Source of the DNA: Allobosea sp. Root483D1
GTDB taxonomy: Bacteria > Pseudomonadota > Alphaproteobacteria > Rhizobiales > Beijerinckiaceae
DNA: 64,000 nucleotides
Assembly (NCBI RefSeq): GCF_001429505.1
Contig: NZ_LMJW01000001.1
Span: forward strand, 1,180,606-1,244,605
Direction of reading: 5' to 3'
Made by a program: the position numbers and the translations under genes. Positions within the stretch are counted from its first letter, which is position 1. Every line of letters begins with the position of its first letter. Below the pieces are notes generated by a model. It did no database searches and was not told the origin of the DNA. It saw only the letters and a program-made list of their open reading frames with translations. Positions 1 through 8,029 of the stretch are shown in pieces.

Positions 1-53
1 GTGGCACGGGCCAGGACTGCCATCCAATGCTGGCGTGTCGCGATTTCCGTCAT
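1..53 (-). CDS. phnG: PhnG, carbon-phosphorus lyase subunit (N-terminal fragment, runs off the window)
   Basis: Only 17 codons are visible. Read on the minus strand from the ATG at 51-53 they give MTEIATRQHWMAVLARA. The block ATRQHWM followed by VLA matches the start of E. coli PhnG as I remember it (ATRQHWMSVLAH). PhnG is a subunit of the C-P lyase core complex (PhnGHIJ) that breaks down alkylphosphonates. The gene is divergent from phnF, the usual arrangement in alphaproteobacteria, and the rest of the phn operon should lie to the left of base 1. Identification rests on a short but characteristic N-terminus plus context. Confidence 0.8.
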   Translation of the reverse strand, partial: MTEIATRQHWMAVLARA

Positions 54-82
54 GCCGTGTCGGCCTCTCGCCAAGCGCTAAT

Positions 83-123
83 GTCTAGACTATAATAAGT
101 CCGCCGTTGGAAAAGGTCTATAC
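83..123. promoter_or_regulatory. Two PhnF-type operator half-palindromes in the phnG/phnF divergent promoter
   Basis: GTCTAGAC lies at 83-90 and GTCTATAC at 116-123. They are 33 bp apart, about three helical turns, inside the 73-bp gap between phnG and phnF. Mycobacterial PhnF is known to bind GTATAGAC-like palindromes, so autoregulation plus repression of phnG is a natural reading. Binding itself is inferred. The second site directly precedes the TTG start of phnF. Confidence 0.6.
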
Positions 124-126
124 ATT

Positions 127-891
127 TTGGATGAAATTTTGATGACGGCCGGCCTGCCTGACAATCAGGGTGGCGATGGCGGCACGGCATGGCGGCGGAT
201 CGCCGACGCGCTCGCGGCCTCGATCGAGCAGGGCGAATACGAGCCTGGCGATACGCTGCCGGCCTCGGTCGCTTTGGCCGAGCGCTATGGCGTGCACCGG
301 CACACGGTGCGCCAGGCCTTCCGGCATCTGGCCGAACGCGGACTGGTGACGGTCTCACGGGGCCGTGGCACGCAGGTGACGGCGCCGCGCTTCCCCTACA
401 AGCTCGGCCGCCGGGTCAGCATGCGCACCAATTTCGGTGCGGCCGGCATCGCCGTCTCAGGCGCGGTGCTGGCCTCGGAGATCGTCGCTGGCGAGGCGGA
501 GCATTGCGCGGTGCTCGGCTTGCCTGCGGGCACGCCGCTCTGGGCGATCGAGACCCTGAGCCGAGCCGGCGGCACACCTGTCGGCACCGGCATTCACTAT
601 CTCAGCGTCGAGCGCTTTCCGCGTTTCGACGAGATTCTGACGGAAGCCGGATCATCGATCACCGCCGCCTTCAAAGCCTGCGGGATCGCCGACTATGTCC
701 GGCGCTCGACGCGGCTGGCGGCGCGGCTGGCGAGCGAGCGCGAGGCGGCGCTGCTCAAGATCGAGCCCGGCGCGGCGGTGCTGACCTCGGATGCGATCGA
801 TGCGCTGCCGGACCTGACGCCGATCCACATCGTCAACAGCGTCTTCGCCGGCGAGCGGATGGAGATGGTGGTCGAGCCCTTCGGGGATTAA
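127..891 (+). CDS. phnF: PhnF, GntR-family regulator of phosphonate metabolism
   Basis: The 254-residue protein has an N-terminal GntR winged helix (about residues 20-85, including LAERYGVHRHTVRQAFRHL) and a C-terminal UTRA ligand-binding domain (about 95-250). This is the PhnF layout, a repressor that senses a phosphonate-related ligand. Divergence from phnG supports the name. The start is uncertain: the TTG at 127 has AAAAGG about ten bases upstream, while an in-frame ATG at 142 has no clear ribosome site and would remove only five residues. Two operator-like palindromes lie just upstream. Confidence 0.87.
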   Translation: MDEILMTAGLPDNQGGDGGTAWRRIADALAASIEQGEYEPGDTLPASVALAERYGVHRHTVRQAFRHLAERGLVTVSRGRGTQVTAPRFPYKLGRRVSMRTNFGAAGIAVSGAVLASEIVAGEAEHCAVLGLPAGTPLWAIETLSRAGGTPVGTGIHYLSVERFPRFDEILTEAGSSITAAFKACGIADYVRRSTRLAARLASEREAALLKIEPGAAVLTSDAIDALPDLTPIHIVNSVFAGERMEMVVEPFGD

Positions 892-901
892 AGCCCCGTT
901 C

Positions 902-917
902 GCCGAGATCGCTCGGC
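902..917. terminator. Hairpin between convergent phnF and serA
   Basis: GCCGAG at 902-907 pairs with CTCGGC at 912-917 around a four-base loop. It sits exactly between the two stop codons of convergent genes. There is no strong T-tract on the plus side, so this may be a weak bidirectional terminator. Confidence 0.4.
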
Positions 918-2174
918 TCAGCCGCGCTCGTAGAGCAGGCGGGCACGGATGGTGCCGTCCAGCGCCCGGATCTCCTCGATGATCTCGCGCGCGATCTCGC
1001 CGACCGGATCGGCTTCCATCACGACATAGCCGATCTCGCCGTCGGTCTGGAAATTCTGGGCGGCGATGTTGATGTTGCGGCTGGCGAAGACGTCGTTGAG
1101 GCGACGCAGCATGCCGGGCGCATTGCGCTGGACCTGGATGAAGCGGGTGCCGGTCGGGCGCGCCGGCAGCTGGACTTGCGGGAAATTGACCGCGCCGACG
1201 GTCGAGCCGACATCGGAATAATCCACCAGCTTGCGCGCCACCTCGGCGCCGATGCGCTCCTGCGCTTCTTCGGTCGAGCCACCGATATGCGGGGTCAGGA
1301 TGACATTGGGCAGGCCCTGCAGCGGGGTGACGAAGCGCTCGCTGTTGGAGGCCGGCTCCTTCGGGAAGACGTCAACGGCGGCGCCAGCGAGATGGCCGGT
1401 CCGCAGCGCCTCGGCGAGCGCATCGAGGTCGACCACGGTGCCGCGCGAATTGTTGATGAGGTAGGCGCCCTTGCGCATCGCCGCGATCTCGGCCTTGCCG
1501 ATCATGTTGTGCGTGGCGGGTGTTTCCGGCACGTGCAGCGAGACGACGTCGCTGTTCGCGAGCAGGGCTTTCAGGCTCTCGACCGGCTCGGTGTTGCCGT
1601 GGCGCAGGCGATCGGTGTGATCGTAGTAGATCACCCGCATGCCCATCGCCTCGGCGATGTTGGAAAGCTGGCTGCCGATATTGCCGTAGCCGACGATGCC
1701 GAGCACCTTGCCGCGCACTTCGAAGGAGGCGTTGGCGGACTTGTCCCAGCCGCCGTCATGCGCCGAGCGCGAGCGGTCGGGAATCCGGCGCAGCAGCATG
1801 ACGATCTCGCCGATGGTCAGTTCGGCGACGCTGCGGGTGTTGGAGAAGGGCGCGTTGAAGACCGGAACGCCGCGCAGGCGCGCCGCGTCGAGATCAACCT
1901 GGTTGGTGCCGACCGAGAAGCAGCCGACGGCGAAAAGGCGCTTGGCGGCGGAAAAGACCGGCTCGGTCAGCTGGGTGCGCGAGCGGATGCCGAGGATGTG
2001 GGTCTTCTCGATGGCTTCGACGAGCTGGGCCTCGTCAAGTGCCTTCGGCAGGCGGGTCAGGTTGGTGTAGCCGGCCTGCTGCAAAGCGGCGACGGCGGAA
2101 TCGTTGATGCCTTCGAGCAGCAGGACGCGGAGACGGTCCTTCGGGAAGGAAAGCCGGTCGGTGGGGAGGTTCAT
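918..2174 (-). CDS. serA: D-3-phosphoglycerate dehydrogenase (short, ACT-containing type)
   Basis: The 418-residue protein oxidises 3-phosphoglycerate to 3-phosphohydroxypyruvate, the first step of serine synthesis. The Rossmann motif GYGNIGSQ is present. The catalytic Arg (NNSRGT), Glu (FPKEPASN) and His (TPHIGGST) of 2-hydroxyacid dehydrogenases are all intact. A C-terminal ACT domain (about residues 345-418) implies serine feedback. The length matches the E. coli-type enzyme rather than the longer (about 530 aa) type. The gene stands alone, convergent with phnF. Upstream, GTTGTCGC occurs twice (2252-2259 and 2276-2283). Confidence 0.93.
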   Translation of the reverse strand: MNLPTDRLSFPKDRLRVLLLEGINDSAVAALQQAGYTNLTRLPKALDEAQLVEAIEKTHILGIRSRTQLTEPVFSAAKRLFAVGCFSVGTNQVDLDAARLRGVPVFNAPFSNTRSVAELTIGEIVMLLRRIPDRSRSAHDGGWDKSANASFEVRGKVLGIVGYGNIGSQLSNIAEAMGMRVIYYDHTDRLRHGNTEPVESLKALLANSDVVSLHVPETPATHNMIGKAEIAAMRKGAYLINNSRGTVVDLDALAEALRTGHLAGAAVDVFPKEPASNSERFVTPLQGLPNVILTPHIGGSTEEAQERIGAEVARKLVDYSDVGSTVGAVNFPQVQLPARPTGTRFIQVQRNAPGMLRRLNDVFASRNINIAAQNFQTDGEIGYVVMEADPVGEIAREIIEEIRALDGTIRARLLYERG

Positions 2175-2295
2175 GGCGCGCTCGGTGGTCCCAGCGATGC
2201 GCCCGCTCGCCTGGTCGGGCGGAAGGGCGCCGGAGCGCCCGCTATAGACCTGTTGTCGCAGTGCACAACCGTAAAGTTGTCGCGCCTGCCTCCCG

Positions 2296-3144
2296 CTATC
2301 CGCTTACAGCGCGCAGCGGCACGACATCTCCCGGCGGGACCGGCGTCAGGTGCTGCTGCGGCAGCAGGAAAGGCTGGCCGGCCGGCGGCAAACGGCTGAA
2401 GGAGAGCGAGACGCGGAAGACACCGCGCAGGAGATTGTCGTCGAGGATCGTTGCGGGCTCGCCCTGAGCGACGATCGCGCCTTCGTGCATCACCACTAGC
2501 CTGTCGGCATAGGTCACAGCGAGGTTGAGGTCGTGCAGCACGACCAGCACGGCCGCTCCTTCAGCGGCGATGGTGCGGGCTGCGTCGAGCAGCGAGAGCT
2601 GGTGGCAGAGATCGAGGCTGGCGATCGGCTCGTCGAGGAAGAGGATCTGGCGCTGCGCGACGCTGCGGCCGGCCTCGAGCTGGCAGAGCGCCCTGGCGAA
2701 CTGCACGCGCTGCTGTTCGCCGCCGGACAGGGTCTGGTATTGACGCCCAGCGAGGCCGATCACGCCGGCGGTCTCCAGCGCCTGGGCGATGATCTGCTCC
2801 TTGCGGGCACGCGGCTGCGCGCGGCCGACGCCTTCGAGCCCGAGCCTTGCGACCTCGTAGACGCTGAACGGGAAGGCGAGGCGCTGGTTCTGCACCATCA
2901 CGACGCGGCGGCAGGCGAGCTCCCAGGCCGGGATCTGCGGCAAGGCCGCGCCGTCCATGCGGACGGAGCCCTGCGAGGGCGTAAGCTCGCCGGTGAGGAG
3001 CTTCAGCAGAGTCGACTTGCCGGCGCCGTTGGGGCCGACGACGATCGTGGTGGCGCCCTCTTCGAGTGCGAGCGAGGCGCCGCGCACCAACGTGCTGCTG
3101 CGCACCGAAAAGCTGAGATCGTCCGCTTCGAGGATCGCGGCCAT
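2296..3144 (-). CDS. hmuV: Haem ABC transporter ATP-binding protein HmuV
   Basis: The 282-residue cytoplasmic ATPase has Walker A VGPNGAGKSTLL, signature LSGGEQQRVQFARAL and Walker B ILFLDEP followed by a switch His in VLHDLNLA. It powers haem import through HmuU. It begins two bases after the hmuU stop codon and is the last gene of a hmuT-hmuU-hmuV operon. FecE-type siderophore ATPases are similar. The haem assignment rests on the operon and on the haem-oxygenase and HutX genes facing it. Confidence 0.88.
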   Translation of the reverse strand: MAAILEADDLSFSVRSSTLVRGASLALEEGATTIVVGPNGAGKSTLLKLLTGELTPSQGSVRMDGAALPQIPAWELACRRVVMVQNQRLAFPFSVYEVARLGLEGVGRAQPRARKEQIIAQALETAGVIGLAGRQYQTLSGGEQQRVQFARALCQLEAGRSVAQRQILFLDEPIASLDLCHQLSLLDAARTIAAEGAAVLVVLHDLNLAVTYADRLVVMHEGAIVAQGEPATILDDNLLRGVFRVSLSFSRLPPAGQPFLLPQQHLTPVPPGDVVPLRAVSG

Positions 3145-3146
3145 GG

Positions 3147-4262
3147 CTAGAGCTCCGCGATCCGGCCGCGGCGCAGCAGCAGCCAGAGGAAGAAGGGCGC
3201 GCCGATGAAGGCGGTGACGATGCCGATCGGCAGTTCGGCCGGCACGACGACGAGGCGAGCGACGATGTCGGCGCCGACCAGCAGGGCGGCGCCGCCGATC
3301 GCCGAGAGCGGCAGCAGCAGGCGGTGATCGGGCCCGATCGAGAGCCTGATCAGATGCGGCACGACGATGCCGACGAAACCGATCACGCCAGCCGAGGCGA
3401 CGCTGGCGCCGACCGCGAGCGCGACGAGCAGGATCGCGAGCGCCTTGATGCGCTGAACGGGGATGCCGAGATGATAGGCCTCGGCCTCGCCGAGCATCAG
3501 CGCGTTGAGCCCACGCGCCAGCAACGGCACGGCGAGGAGCAGCGGCAGCACGATCGGCGCCACCACCGAGAGCTTGGTCCAGCTCGCGCCGCCGAGGCTG
3601 CCGAGCGACCAGAAGGTCAGGTCGCGCAATTGCCGATCATCGGAGATGAAGGCGAGCAGGCCGGTGAGCGAGCCGGCGAGCGCGCCGAGCGCAACGCCGG
3701 CGAGCAGCATGGTCGCGACCGAGGTTCGGCCCTGGCGCGTCGCGATCAGGTAGAGCGCCAGCGTCGAGACCAGGCCGCCGAAGAAGGCGCCGAAGGGCAG
3801 CAACGCGAAGGGCAGCTTCATCGCGAAATTCGCAAGGAAAAAGCGGTCGCCGAGCACGATTGTGGCGGCGGCGGCGAGGCCGGCGCCGGCCGAGACGCCG
3901 ACGAGGCCGGGATCAGCCAGCGGATTGCGGAACAGCCCCTGCATCAGCGCGCCGGAGATGGCGAGCGCCGCCCCGACCAGCGCGCCAAGCAGCAGGCGCG
4001 GCATGCGGATGTTGAGCACGACCAGCGCCTCGCGGCTGTCGAGCAGTTCAACCTGGCCGAAGCCGAGCTTCGCCATCAGGATGTCGGCAACGCGGCCGGG
4101 CGCGATCGCAAAAGCCCCTGCTCCCAGCGACAGCAGCATCAGCAGCAGGCAGAAGCCGACCAGCGCCGCGACCGCGATGATGCCCTTGCGCCGTCGCCCC
4201 TCGGCGAGAACGGCCAGCGCCGCGGCGCCCGCACTCGGCGTCTGCTTCACGGCGAGCGTCAT
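3147..4262 (-). CDS. hmuU: Haem ABC transporter permease HmuU (FecCD family)
   Basis: The 371-residue polytopic inner-membrane protein is of the FecCD/BtuC type, with about ten predicted membrane helices. Family landmarks include GALMQGLFRNPLADPGLVGVS and the coupling region near GVIGFVGIVVPHLIR. It forms the channel for haem taken from HmuT. It overlaps hmuT by four bases (ATGA arrangement), implying translational coupling. Confidence 0.9.
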   Translation of the reverse strand: MTLAVKQTPSAGAAALAVLAEGRRRKGIIAVAALVGFCLLLMLLSLGAGAFAIAPGRVADILMAKLGFGQVELLDSREALVVLNIRMPRLLLGALVGAALAISGALMQGLFRNPLADPGLVGVSAGAGLAAAATIVLGDRFFLANFAMKLPFALLPFGAFFGGLVSTLALYLIATRQGRTSVATMLLAGVALGALAGSLTGLLAFISDDRQLRDLTFWSLGSLGGASWTKLSVVAPIVLPLLLAVPLLARGLNALMLGEAEAYHLGIPVQRIKALAILLVALAVGASVASAGVIGFVGIVVPHLIRLSIGPDHRLLLPLSAIGGAALLVGADIVARLVVVPAELPIGIVTAFIGAPFFLWLLLRRGRIAEL

Positions 4263-5230
4263 TTGGCGGCGGAGAGCTGGGCGACCTTGGCCTCGGGATA
4301 GAGTTCGGCCATCAGGTCGCGCGCCGCGTTCGGCGTGCGCGGACCGAAGCCGAGCAGATAGAGCCCATCCATGCGGATCAGCGATTTCTGCTTTGCCGCG
4401 GGGGTCTGCGAGAAGGCCGGCATGGCGAAGAGCTCGTCGGGCGTCGCATTGTGGGCGCTGCTGAAGCGCATCATCAGCACGACGTCAGGCGCCGCCGTGA
4501 TGATCGCCTCGTCGGTCATCGGCTTGAAGCCTTCGACAGCGCTCGCGGCATTGACGCCGCCGGCGAGCGCGATGATCGCATCGGCCGTGGTGGTCCTGCC
4601 GCCGACCATGGTGCGCCCGTTCTGCAGCGAGAGCACGAACAGGACGCGCTTCTGCTTCGGCAGACCCGTGCGCAGCTTGTCGAGCTCGTCAAAACGCGTC
4701 TTCACGCTCGCGGCGAGCTGCTGCGCCGGCGCGGCGCTGCCAGCGGCCTTGCCGATCGCGGCGATTTTCGAAACGACGGCCTCCGGCGTCAGCGCCTCCG
4801 GGATCATCGTGATCGGCGTGCCGGATTCCTTGAGCAGAGCCAGCGCATCGGGCGGACCTGCGCCCTCGACGGCGATGACCTGCGAGGGCTTGAGCGAGAG
4901 CACGCCCTCGGCCGAGAGAGCCCGGACATAGCCGACGCTCGTCTTGTCCTTCTGCGCTTCGGGCGGCCACTGGCTGGTGGTGTCGACGCCGACGATCCTG
5001 TCCTGCAGGCCGAGCGCGTAGAGCACCTCGGTGACGACGCCGCCGGCCGCGACGATGCGGTCGGTGGCCTGAGCCTGGGCGGTGGCGATGAAGCTGCCGG
5101 AGCGAAGATCACCCGCGAAGCCGAGGGCGGCCAGCGCGGAGAGGGCGATGGCAGCGCTGAACTCGCGGCCTAGGCGCTTGGCCTTGAGACCCGCAAGCGG
5201 AGTGGACGAAGGCGCTGGCAGGGTGCCCAT
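4259..5230 (-). CDS. hmuT: Periplasmic haem-binding protein HmuT
   Basis: The protein has 323 residues from the ATG at 5230. A TTG 11 codons upstream (5263) would extend it, but the ATG gives a normal signal region (AAIALSALAALGF to ATAQAQA). The mature part begins TDRIVAAGGVVTEVLYALG, the standard start of haem and ferric-siderophore class III binding proteins, followed by the two-lobe fold joined by a long helix. It delivers haem to HmuUV. It is the first gene of the operon and shares a roughly 215-bp divergent promoter region with hmuQ. Confidence 0.88.
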   Translation of the reverse strand: MGTLPAPSSTPLAGLKAKRLGREFSAAIALSALAALGFAGDLRSGSFIATAQAQATDRIVAAGGVVTEVLYALGLQDRIVGVDTTSQWPPEAQKDKTSVGYVRALSAEGVLSLKPSQVIAVEGAGPPDALALLKESGTPITMIPEALTPEAVVSKIAAIGKAAGSAAPAQQLAASVKTRFDELDKLRTGLPKQKRVLFVLSLQNGRTMVGGRTTTADAIIALAGGVNAASAVEGFKPMTDEAIITAAPDVVLMMRFSSAHNATPDELFAMPAFSQTPAAKQKSLIRMDGLYLLGFGPRTPNAARDLMAELYPEAKVAQLSAAK

Positions 5231-5310
5231 GATCGATCTCGTGCGTCCGACGACGCGCAGCAACGGCGCCGCCGACGCCTGGCTACACTGAAGTCATTCC
5301 AAAGTATTTG

Positions 5311-5347
5311 CTCAATTTATAATCGTTCAAAACAACGATTATTTGAG
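5311..5347. promoter_or_regulatory. Long inverted repeat in the hmuT/hmuQ divergent promoter
   Basis: ATAATCGTT (5319-5327) and AACGATTAT (5334-5342) form perfect 9-bp arms around CAAAAC. CTCAA (5311-5315) and TTGAG (5343-5347) sit just outside, slightly off symmetry. The stretch is AT-rich against a high-GC background and lies between the haem-import and haem-degradation operons, so an iron- or haem-responsive regulator (Irr, RirA or Fur type) is the obvious candidate. I cannot match it to a known consensus with confidence. Confidence 0.5.
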
Positions 5348-5444
5348 CCATTGTTGACGGTGATATGCGGCTTTACTAAGGAGGGTCAAGAGCGGCGCAA
5401 GCTGCCCGATCATCCCCTTTTCCGGAACCGCCGAGGATTTCCCG

Positions 5445-5792
5445 ATGTTCATCGCCATGAACCGCTTCAAGGTCGTCAAGGGGGAGGAAGAGGCCTTCGA
5501 GACGGTCTGGTCCTCGCGCAAGACCCGCCTCGACGAGATGCCGGGGTTCATCGCCTTCCATCTGCTGAAGGGGCCGGAGAAGGAGGACCACACCCTCTAC
5601 TCCTCGCACACGACCTGGGCCTCCAAGGACGATTTCACCACCTGGACCAAGTCCGACCAGTTCCGCGAGTCGCACCGCAGCGCTGGCCAGCCGCGGCCTA
5701 AGCCGCTCTATCTCGGCCATCCCGAGTTCGAGGGCTTCGAGACGATCCTGACCGAGCGCAACCCGCATCTGCCGCGCCAGGCGGCCGAGTGA
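5445..5792 (+). CDS. hmuQ: IsdG-type haem-degrading monooxygenase (HmuQ/HmuD-like)
   Basis: The 115-residue protein has the antibiotic-biosynthesis-monooxygenase (ABM) fold. Asn6, Trp67 and His77 fall at the positions of the IsdG catalytic triad (Asn7, Trp67 and His77 in the staphylococcal enzyme). The family opens the haem ring and releases iron. It is divergent from hmuTUV and 12 bases ahead of hutX. GAGGA lies eight bases before the ATG. Bradyrhizobium HmuQ/HmuD is the likely counterpart. The reaction is inferred from triad and context. Confidence 0.82.
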   Translation: MFIAMNRFKVVKGEEEAFETVWSSRKTRLDEMPGFIAFHLLKGPEKEDHTLYSSHTTWASKDDFTTWTKSDQFRESHRSAGQPRPKPLYLGHPEFEGFETILTERNPHLPRQAAE

Positions 5793-5804
5793 GAGGCAGA
5801 AACG

Positions 5805-6335
5805 ATGTCACTCGCTGAAACATTGGCGCCGACTGCTTCCGCCGATGCCATGGAGAAGGTCCGGGCGGCGCTCGCCGCCAAGCCGGACGGGGTGATCGAG
5901 GCGGTCGCGCGCGAGCACGGCGTCTCGACCCTCGCCGTGCTGGAGGCGACGCCGAACGAGCAGCGCCGCTTCATCGCGGCCGAGCGCTTCGAGGCGCTTT
6001 GGCAGGAGCTTTCGGGCTGGGGCACGGTGCTCTTCATCGTGCACACGCCGGACATCGTGCTCGAATGCGAGGGCTCGCTGCCGGTCGGCTCCTTCGGCCA
6101 TGGCTACTACAACATCCATGGCGACAGCCCGATCGGCGGGCACATCAAGGCTGGCAACTGCAAAGCGATCTACCTGGTCGACCGGCAATTCCATGGCCGC
6201 CGCTCCTGCTCGGTGCAGTTCTTCAACGGCGCCGGCGAAGCGATGTTCAAGGTCTTCGTCCGTCGCGACGAGGCGCGCGACCTGCTGGCCGATCAGGTCG
6301 CCCGCTTCGAGGCGCTGAAGGCGAGCTTCGGCTGA
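5805..6335 (+). CDS. hutX: Cytosolic haem-utilisation carrier HutX/HuvX
   Basis: The 176-residue soluble protein lacks a signal peptide. Recognisable family blocks are DGVIEAVAREHGVSTLAVLE near the N-terminus, GWGTVLFIVHTPDIVLE in the middle and VFVRRDEARDLL near the end. HutX proteins bind haem in the cytoplasm and pass it to a degrading enzyme, which fits its place directly after hmuQ. No TonB-dependent haem receptor gene is in the window. Confidence 0.87.
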   Translation: MSLAETLAPTASADAMEKVRAALAAKPDGVIEAVAREHGVSTLAVLEATPNEQRRFIAAERFEALWQELSGWGTVLFIVHTPDIVLECEGSLPVGSFGHGYYNIHGDSPIGGHIKAGNCKAIYLVDRQFHGRRSCSVQFFNGAGEAMFKVFVRRDEARDLLADQVARFEALKASFG

Positions 6336-6369
6336 CACCCTCCCTTTTTGCCGGGTTGGTTGCCACAGG

Positions 6370-6394
6370 GCCTCCGTCGTGTGTTGACGGAGGC
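6370..6394 (+). terminator. Hairpin terminator after hutX
   Basis: GCCTCCGTC (6370-6378) pairs with GACGGAGGC (6386-6394), a perfect 9-bp stem with a 7-base loop, 35 bases after the hutX stop. The following bases are only moderately T-rich, so termination strength is uncertain. Confidence 0.55.
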
Positions 6395-6574
6395 TGTCGT
6401 CTTCGTCGCCGACCTGCTCGCAACCGATAACTGACAAATGATCTCAATCGCCACGCTTCCGCCATAAGCCGCATCATATCGATGGAGCAGCTTCTGCAGG
6501 CATCCGTGAAAGGTCGGGGATTTACCAAGCGTTAACCATAGAGGCGCAGCCTCCTACTCGCGGAGCGAAGTAAC

Positions 6575-8020
6575 GTGATCCTCCCGATTGATCACGTACG
6601 GGCTCCGACAGGCGAGCGCCATGGCCGGCCGGCGAGCGCAGGAGACCTGCTCGAGGTTCCGGCTGAGGACGCTGAGATGGCAGCGCAGCTTGCCCTGGCA
6701 CGGGCCAGCCTGGCCAAGGGGCTCATCGGCCCGACTGCGCGTACGACCGACCCCAAGGCCGAGCTGACATCGCTCACCCAGAGCGCGAGCTTCCGCAACG
6801 GGGCGATGCTGGCGCTGCGTTTCGTGCAGGCGCGCCTGCTCTCGGTCTGGGGCTTGCTGCTGGCAGCCGCCCTTTGCCCACCCAAGGTCTTCGCCGATTT
6901 CGCGATCTTCGCGGCCCTGGCGAATGTCGGGTCGATCGCCGCACTGCTGCGCTTCGAGGCCGTGTTCTTCCAGAATAGCGACCGGCTGCGGCTCGGCCGG
7001 GCCTTCCGCCTGGCTGTTGTTGCCGGTGCGATCTTTCTTGGCGCGGCGACGATCGCAGTCTTGTTTACTGCATCGCAGGGCTGGATCCTGCGCGGCTTCG
7101 GCGCACTCTTCCTGATCTCGCTGGCGAGCCGGGCGGTGATCCGGCTGCTTCTGGCGGAGGCCACGGCGGAAGGCGACTTCGCCACGATCGGCAACAGCAA
7201 TGTCGTCCAGGCACTGGTCCAGCCAGGGATGATGATCCTGCTGATCTGGCCGCTCGGGCCGACCGCCCTGGCGTTGTTCACTGCGGACGCCTTCGGCCAT
7301 GTCGTCGCGGCCTGCTATCTCGCCTGGCGCCGACGCGGCTCCCTGGTGCGGTTGATGCACCCGTCCCTCTGGTCAATTGTGGAACTGGCCTCGGCAGCCT
7401 GGCAATGGCGCAGCTCGCCGACCTTCCTCCTGCCCTCGGCGGTGCTCGCCTTCGGTTTCTCGGCGGCGCCGTTGCTGGCCCTACCATTGGCGAGCAGTCC
7501 TGTCCTGGCGGCCCATGTGGCGCTGGCGACGCGCCTGCTCGACATGCCGGCGCAGATGTTCGGCACCGTGACAGTCCCCCTGGTGATGAACGATCTGCGC
7601 AAGCATGAGGGTCGCGATCGGCAAAGGCGCGCGCGCCTGCTCACGCTTGGCATGGTGGCGATCGCGGCCGCACTCTTCATCACCATCGCCCTTGTCGCGC
7701 TCGGAGCGGACGAACTCTTCCTGAGCGGCACCAAATGGGGCGGCATCGGCGAAGTGATGGCGATCATGGCGCTGTTCTATTGCTGCAGCGCAATGGCCGG
7801 CCCGCTGCAGGAAATGGGCGCGTTCTCATCGCGCCCGCACAGCCAGATGACGGCCAATGCGGTGGCGCTGGCCGCCGCGGCGATCGTGATCTGGGGGTTC
7901 GGCAGCTTGTCTCCGACGCTGCTCGCGGTAATCAGCCTGATCTCGCTGGCGCGGCTCCTGCTGCATCTGCGCTTGACCTGGACCGCCATCGGCGAGCGGC
8001 GGATGGCGGTTGCAAGCTAG
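6575..8020 (+). CDS. Wzx-like polysaccharide flippase (MATE/MOP superfamily)
   Basis: The 481-residue membrane protein has a roughly 65-residue hydrophilic N-terminal tail and then about 12 hydrophobic segments in the layout of oligosaccharide flippases. A central block, LATRLLDMPAQMFGTVTVPL, resembles the family in its middle third. It probably moves a lipid-linked glycan across the inner membrane. GGAGCGAAG precedes the GTG at 6575. An ATG at 6677 would remove most of the tail. No glycosyltransferases are adjacent, so the substrate is unknown, but galU and galE lie 1.5-4 kb away. Confidence 0.68.
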   Translation: MILPIDHVRAPTGERHGRPASAGDLLEVPAEDAEMAAQLALARASLAKGLIGPTARTTDPKAELTSLTQSASFRNGAMLALRFVQARLLSVWGLLLAAALCPPKVFADFAIFAALANVGSIAALLRFEAVFFQNSDRLRLGRAFRLAVVAGAIFLGAATIAVLFTASQGWILRGFGALFLISLASRAVIRLLLAEATAEGDFATIGNSNVVQALVQPGMMILLIWPLGPTALALFTADAFGHVVAACYLAWRRRGSLVRLMHPSLWSIVELASAAWQWRSSPTFLLPSAVLAFGFSAAPLLALPLASSPVLAAHVALATRLLDMPAQMFGTVTVPLVMNDLRKHEGRDRQRRARLLTLGMVAIAAALFITIALVALGADELFLSGTKWGGIGEVMAIMALFYCCSAMAGPLQEMGAFSSRPHSQMTANAVALAAAAIVIWGFGSLSPTLLAVISLISLARLLLHLRLTWTAIGERRMAVAS

Positions 8021-8029
8021 CAGCGCTGG

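Noticed and set aside
2252-2283. Direct repeat GTTGTCGC twice upstream of serA as an operator
   Set aside because: Only eight bases, 24-bp period, no symmetry. Too weak to list as a regulatory site.
189-2399. Plus-strand frame of more than 700 codons covering phnF and serA
   Set aside because: Both overlapped genes have clear domains in other frames, and the product has none.
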